Positions 60,238 through 64,000 of a stretch of DNA of 64,000 bases are shown here, one piece after another. The notes below the pieces were generated by a model. The model had not been told where the DNA came from and made no database searches. It worked only from the letters and a program-made list of their open reading frames with translations. This DNA comes from Blautia sp. OF03-15BH (GTDB lineage: Bacteria; Bacillota; Clostridia; Lachnospirales; Lachnospiraceae): the NCBI RefSeq assembly GCF_003463065.1, contig NZ_QSCM01000003.1, positions 62,001 through 126,000 of the forward strand, written 5' to 3'. Each line of letters opens with the position of its first letter. Positions within the stretch are counted from its first letter, which is position 1. A program made the position numbers and the translations under genes.

Positions 60238-62151
60238 TTATCCCAGTTCTTCCAGCTCTGCAAGCCAGATCGCCGCACTGGCATCACTTGGCATCCGGAG
60301 ATCTCCTCTCGGAGATACCGCCACGGTTCCTACCTTTGGTCCATCCGGCAGACAGGAACGCTTGAACTGCTGGGAAAAGAATCTCCGGTAAAAGGTCTTC
60401 AGCCACTTTAAGATCACTTCTTTTTCATAAACTCCTGCAAAAGCGGTCAATGCCAGCCGATAGATCTTAGCCGGTCTGAAGCCGAAGCGCAGAATGTAAT
60501 ATAAAAAGAAATCATGCAGTTCATAAGGGCCTACCAGATCCTCTGTTTTCTGGGCGATTTTTCCATCCTTGGGAGGCAGCAGCTCCGGACTCACCGGTGT
60601 ATCCAGAATATCCAGAAGTACTGCCTTCAGTCTTTCATCTTCACAGGTATCCGCATAATAACGGACCAGATGACGGACCAGTGTCTTCGGTACCGATGCA
60701 TTGACACCGTACATGGACATATGGTCTCCGTTATAGGTTGCCCAGCCCAGTGCCAGTTCTGACATGTCACCGGTTCCGATCACCATACCGCCGGACTGGT
60801 TCGCAATATCCATCAGAACCTGCGTCCGCTCTCTGGCCTGACAGTTTTCATACGTTACATCATGATCTTCTTCGCTGTGACCGATATCTTCGAAATGCTG
60901 GCGTACCGCCTTTTTGATATCCACTTCTTTTAAAGAAGCACCCAGGCGTCTTGTCAGCTCACAGGCATTCTGATACGTCCGGTCCGTAGTTCCAAAGCAG
61001 GGCATTGTGACAGCAGTGATCGAACTCCTGTCAATACCGAGAAGATCAAAGGCCTTTGCTGTCACCAGCAGGGCAAGGGTAGAATCCAGGCCTCCGGAGA
61101 TCCCTACTGTGACATTTCTGCATCCCGTATGCTTCAGCCTCTTTTTCAGTCCCATCGCCTGAATATGGAAAATCTCCTCACAGCGCTGCTCCATTTGATG
61201 CTCATCGGACGGCACAAAGGGCGCCGGATCTACAAAACGGGTCAGCTCGGTTTCTTTTTCTTCCAGATGGAAGAGGACTTCTTCATACGTTTCTTTTCCT
61301 TTTACAGAAAATGTCGTCTGTTTTCTCCGGTCCGCCCGAAGCCTCTGGATATCCAGCTCCGTCACGATCGTACTGTTTTCAAACAGTCGGGATTCTGCCA
61401 GGATCACGCCATTTTCCGAAATGACATTATGGCCGCCAAACACCAGGTCTGTCGTTGACTCTCCCTCCCCTGCACTGGCATAGATATAGCCGCAGAGAAG
61501 GCGGGCAGACTGCCCGGAGATCAGCTTTCTCCGATAGATGCTCTTTCCGGTCGTCTCGTCACTGGCAGAAAGATTGACGATCACCGTTGCTCCTGCCATG
61601 GCATGACCTATGCTGGGAGGTTCCGGCGTCCAAAGATCCTCACAGAGCTCTGCTGCCACGGAAAGTCCCCGGACCTCCGGACAGGAAAAAAGGATCCTGC
61701 TGCCAAAAGGAATTTCTTTTCCATCCACCATCACACGGGTGATCTCTTCTTTTCCCGGTGTGAAGTTTCTTTCCTCGTAAAATTCCGAATAAGCCGGAAG
61801 ATAACGCTTCGGCACCAGTCCCAACAGTTCTCCATCGGAAACTGCAGCCGCCACATTGTAAAGCTTTCCATTCATTTCCCAGGGAAGTCCCACAAAAATC
61901 AGCATTTTTTTTCCGAGACTGTGCATAACGATCTCATTTAACCCCTGACGGGCCTTCTCCAGCAACTCCTCCTGCCAGAAAAGATCTCCGCAGGTATAGC
62001 CCGTGAGGCAGAGTTCCGGATAAGCCAGAAGCTGAACGCCCTCTTTCCAGGCCTGATCCACGCCTTCACAGATGAGTTTTTTGTTATGATCCACATCTGC
62101 TACCCGGATCTCCGGTGTTGATGCAGCCACTTTTATAAAACCATCCCGCAT
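60238..62151 (-). CDS. nadE: Glutamine-dependent NAD+ synthetase
   Basis: 637 residues from the ATG at 62151, with AGGAGG 9 nt upstream; an in-frame TTG two codons earlier is less likely. The N-terminal nitrilase-fold glutaminase (1-270) has YPELCLTGYTCGD, KRYLPAYSEFYE and the nucleophile Cys in AAELCEDLWTP. The C-terminal synthetase (about 300-637) has the ATP loop VGISGGLDSTLAL and GTGDMSELALGW. It converts deamido-NAD to NAD. Confidence 0.96.
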   Translation of the reverse strand: MRDGFIKVAASTPEIRVADVDHNKKLICEGVDQAWKEGVQLLAYPELCLTGYTCGDLFWQEELLEKARQGLNEIVMHSLGKKMLIFVGLPWEMNGKLYNVAAAVSDGELLGLVPKRYLPAYSEFYEERNFTPGKEEITRVMVDGKEIPFGSRILFSCPEVRGLSVAAELCEDLWTPEPPSIGHAMAGATVIVNLSASDETTGKSIYRRKLISGQSARLLCGYIYASAGEGESTTDLVFGGHNVISENGVILAESRLFENSTIVTELDIQRLRADRRKQTTFSVKGKETYEEVLFHLEEKETELTRFVDPAPFVPSDEHQMEQRCEEIFHIQAMGLKKRLKHTGCRNVTVGISGGLDSTLALLVTAKAFDLLGIDRSSITAVTMPCFGTTDRTYQNACELTRRLGASLKEVDIKKAVRQHFEDIGHSEEDHDVTYENCQARERTQVLMDIANQSGGMVIGTGDMSELALGWATYNGDHMSMYGVNASVPKTLVRHLVRYYADTCEDERLKAVLLDILDTPVSPELLPPKDGKIAQKTEDLVGPYELHDFFLYYILRFGFRPAKIYRLALTAFAGVYEKEVILKWLKTFYRRFFSQQFKRSCLPDGPKVGTVAVSPRGDLRMPSDASAAIWLAELEELG

Positions 62152-62164
62152 TACCAACGTCCTC

Positions 62165-63043
62165 CTATCGGCTTTTTTTCAGAATTTCTTTCAATTCTTC
62201 TGTCGTAAAGGTATATCCGCTGTTACAGAAATGGCACTTGAGTTCAACCGGCTTTCCATCGTTGATTATGGAGGTCAGTTCCTTCTTCCCAAGACTGATC
62301 AGCACCTTTTCCACTCGCTTTTTGCTGCAGTCACAATGAAACTCTGCAGGGATTTTTTCAGAGATTTCCGGATGAAATTCTCCCAGAAGTTCATTTAAGA
62401 TGTCTTCCGGTGTCATTCCAAGGTTCAGCATGCTGGTCACACTCTGCACCTCAGAGATTTTTTTCTCCAGCGCCTCAATAACCTTCTCATCGGTAAAGGG
62501 CATCAGCTGAATGATAAAACCGCCTGCCTGTTTCACGGTATTGTCTTTTTCCATCAGAACCCCAAGGCCAACGGAAGACGGAACCTGCTCTGAGGTTGCA
62601 AAGTAATACGTAAGATCATCTCCGAGTTCTCCCGTTTCCAGGGCAACCTGTCCCACATAAGGCTCCTTCAGACCCATATCCTTGATCACCCGAAGCATTC
62701 CATTTCCTACCGCTCCGCCTACATCCAGTTTTCCAAGTGTATTCGCCGGAAGCAGGACATCCGGATTTTCCACATATCCCTTCACATGACCCTGGCTGTC
62801 TGCTGTCACAGTGATGCCGCCGATCGGACCATCTCCTTTTACCTGAAGAGTCAGAAGATCTTTTTCCCCTTTCATCATCACGCCCATCATCACGCCTCCG
62901 GTCAGAAGACGTCCCAGGGCTGCCGTTGCCACCGGACTGGTATCATGGGCAGCTCTTGCCTTTTCCACCAGTTCCTTTGTTGTCGCCGCAAAAGCACGGA
63001 TCTGATTATCCGCCGCCGTTGCTCTTACTATATAATCTCCCAT
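62165..63043 (-). CDS. hslO: Redox-regulated chaperone Hsp33
   Basis: 292 residues. An N-terminal chaperone domain (DNQIRAFAATTKELVEKAR; LKGDGPIGGI-like VKGDGPIGGITV) is followed by the C-terminal zinc redox switch with FHCDCSKKR and KCHFCNSGY (CxC and CxxC). Hsp33 becomes active on oxidation and protects unfolded proteins. It lies 13 nt before nadE on the same strand. Confidence 0.96.
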   Translation of the reverse strand: MGDYIVRATAADNQIRAFAATTKELVEKARAAHDTSPVATAALGRLLTGGVMMGVMMKGEKDLLTLQVKGDGPIGGITVTADSQGHVKGYVENPDVLLPANTLGKLDVGGAVGNGMLRVIKDMGLKEPYVGQVALETGELGDDLTYYFATSEQVPSSVGLGVLMEKDNTVKQAGGFIIQLMPFTDEKVIEALEKKISEVQSVTSMLNLGMTPEDILNELLGEFHPEISEKIPAEFHCDCSKKRVEKVLISLGKKELTSIINDGKPVELKCHFCNSGYTFTTEELKEILKKSR

Positions 63044-63066
63044 AGATCAAAAACCAAACCTTTCTG

Positions 63067-63840
63067 TTATTTCGTCTTGCCCCGTTCTCTGGCAATAAAA
63101 TAAAGCCGTTCACTGTCTTGCTTCGGTGCTTCTCTGGTAAACGCATCGTATACCGCCACAAATTCCATCCCTGCTTCTAGGATCCGCTTTTTTACATCTT
63201 CCGGATCAAAGGCCTTCTGAAAATGTGTTTCTTCATATTTCCGGTAAAGCCCCCCTTCTTCCCTGCAGAAAATGGTAAGGTCATATTCATTTACTCCATC
63301 CTCTTCGTAGAAGGTATTCTCCCAGATAAAGCTGCATTCATCTCTGTTTTCCGCGATCACAGAATCACCCAGGATCTCTCTGTATTTATAGGGTGTATTC
63401 AGGTCGAACACGAAGATCCCGCCCGGATCCAGATAATTGTTTGCCAGCTTGAAAACCTCCAGAAGGTCCTCTTCTGACTCCAGATAATTGATGGAATCAC
63501 AGACACAAACGATCGCCCGGACCGTACCGTAAAGTTCAAATTCCCGCATGTCCTGCTGCAGATAAAGAATATCCAGTCCTTTTTTACTCCTCTTGTCCAT
63601 GGCGATCTCCAGCATATCTGCGGAAAGATCCACACCGATCATATCGTAGCCTTTTTCTGCCAGAAGTTCCGTCATACTTCCCGTACCACAGCCAAGATCC
63701 AGCACCAGCCCGTCCGTAATGCCGTATTCCTGCAGAATACCGGTCACATACTCTGCCCATTCTTCATAAGGCACATTATCCATGAAGGTATCATAAACAT
63801 AAGCGAAGCCTTCATAGCTTCCGTGAATCGTATCATCCAT
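63067..63840 (-). CDS. Class I SAM-dependent methyltransferase
   Basis: 257 residues. SAM motifs: LVLDLGCGTGSMTELLAEKGYDMIGVDLS (motif I, split LVLDLGCGTGSM and MIGVDLSADML), then IVCVCDSINYL and PGGIFVFDLNTPYK. It resembles small-molecule methyltransferases of the Methyltransf_25 type; substrate unknown. It begins one base after the hisC-like stop codon and is followed by hslO. Confidence 0.88.
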   Translation of the reverse strand: MDDTIHGSYEGFAYVYDTFMDNVPYEEWAEYVTGILQEYGITDGLVLDLGCGTGSMTELLAEKGYDMIGVDLSADMLEIAMDKRSKKGLDILYLQQDMREFELYGTVRAIVCVCDSINYLESEEDLLEVFKLANNYLDPGGIFVFDLNTPYKYREILGDSVIAENRDECSFIWENTFYEEDGVNEYDLTIFCREEGGLYRKYEETHFQKAFDPEDVKKRILEAGMEFVAVYDAFTREAPKQDSERLYFIARERGKTK

Positions 63841-63841
63841 G

Positions 63842-64000
63842 TCAGTTCTCCCGAATATATTTTTTCAGAAATGCCAGCAGCTGATCCATTTCTTCATCCG
63901 TACCGATCGTAATACGAAGATAATTATCGATCCTTGGCTTATTAAAATACCGCACAAAGATCTTCTTGATCTTCAATGCTTCAAACAGTTCTCTGGCAGA
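63842..64000 (-). CDS. hisC: Histidinol-phosphate aminotransferase, C-terminal end (cut by window edge)
   Basis: The last 52 codons are visible, ending in TGA at 63844-63842. The sequence includes FVRYFNKPRIDNYLRITIGT and DEEMDQLLAFLKKY, the characteristic C-terminus of HisC, with the substrate-binding Arg in YLRITIG. The PLP domain lies beyond the right edge. Related aminotransferases share this end, but VRYFN...IRITIG is most typical of HisC. Confidence 0.85.
   Translation of the reverse strand, partial: SARELFEALKIKKIFVRYFNKPRIDNYLRITIGTDEEMDQLLAFLKKYIREN

Overview
The window reads as a chromosomal segment of a low-to-moderate GC Gram-positive gut-type clostridium, most likely a Lachnospiraceae member (Blautia-like). 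The signs are the split glycine dehydrogenase gcvPA/gcvPB, Mini-RNase III beside cysS, T-box, glycine and preQ1 riboswitch leaders, a Firmicutes-type SOS box, Agr-type signalling genes, and sigma-A promoters with AGGAGG-like ribosome sites. I cannot name the species from sequence alone. Most genes lie on the minus strand.

Layout. 1-2.2 kb: a two-component system (kinase cut by the window edge) with a comEA-like gene. 2.2-8.8 kb: a small DMT transporter and the arginine genes argC-argJ-argB-argD, divergent from argG across a shared promoter region. 8.9-11.6 kb: queT with a preQ1 riboswitch, crcB, a VOC protein and a metallo-hydrolase. 11.8-19.0 kb, plus strand: a complete glycine cleavage operon (gcvT-gcvH-gcvPA-gcvPB-lplA-lpdA) behind a tandem glycine riboswitch. 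19.0-21.9 kb: a broken telA relic, a zinc alcohol dehydrogenase and selD.

21.9-34.1 kb is the most unusual accessory block. An AgrC/AgrA-like pair sits in an operon with a dipeptidase, a MATE pump and a large cyclic-di-GMP protein. Downstream, behind two direct repeats that look like a LytTR binding site, is a separate unit: an 89-residue cysteine-free, tyrosine-rich peptide gene, an attenuating hairpin, a lipoprotein, an ABC transporter (two membrane subunits and an ATPase), an AgrB-type peptidase and a degenerate receiver protein. I read this as a self-regulated peptide maturation and export system whose product I cannot identify.

34.3-49.4 kb is largely housekeeping: an ArsR regulator, a CPBP protease, a membrane Ser/Thr kinase beside a large Glu/Thr-rich surface protein, argS, truA, two tRNA-Thr, rlmB-mrnC-cysS-ispF under a cysteine T-box, a repeat lipoprotein, a CNNM/HlyC-type protein and tRNA-Gly/Met/Val. 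49.4-64 kb: a two-domain VOC protein, a palindromic mobile-type element beside a transposase-derived (RAYT-like) gene that has lost its catalytic residues, purL, and a DNA-repair island (XPD-type helicase fused to a nuclease-like domain, a TIGR03915-type protein and a TIGR03916-type radical SAM protein). The promoter of that repair operon carries a consensus SOS box, and a 165-bp MITE-like palindrome lies between promoter and gene. The window ends with nadE, hslO, a methyltransferase and the 3' end of hisC.
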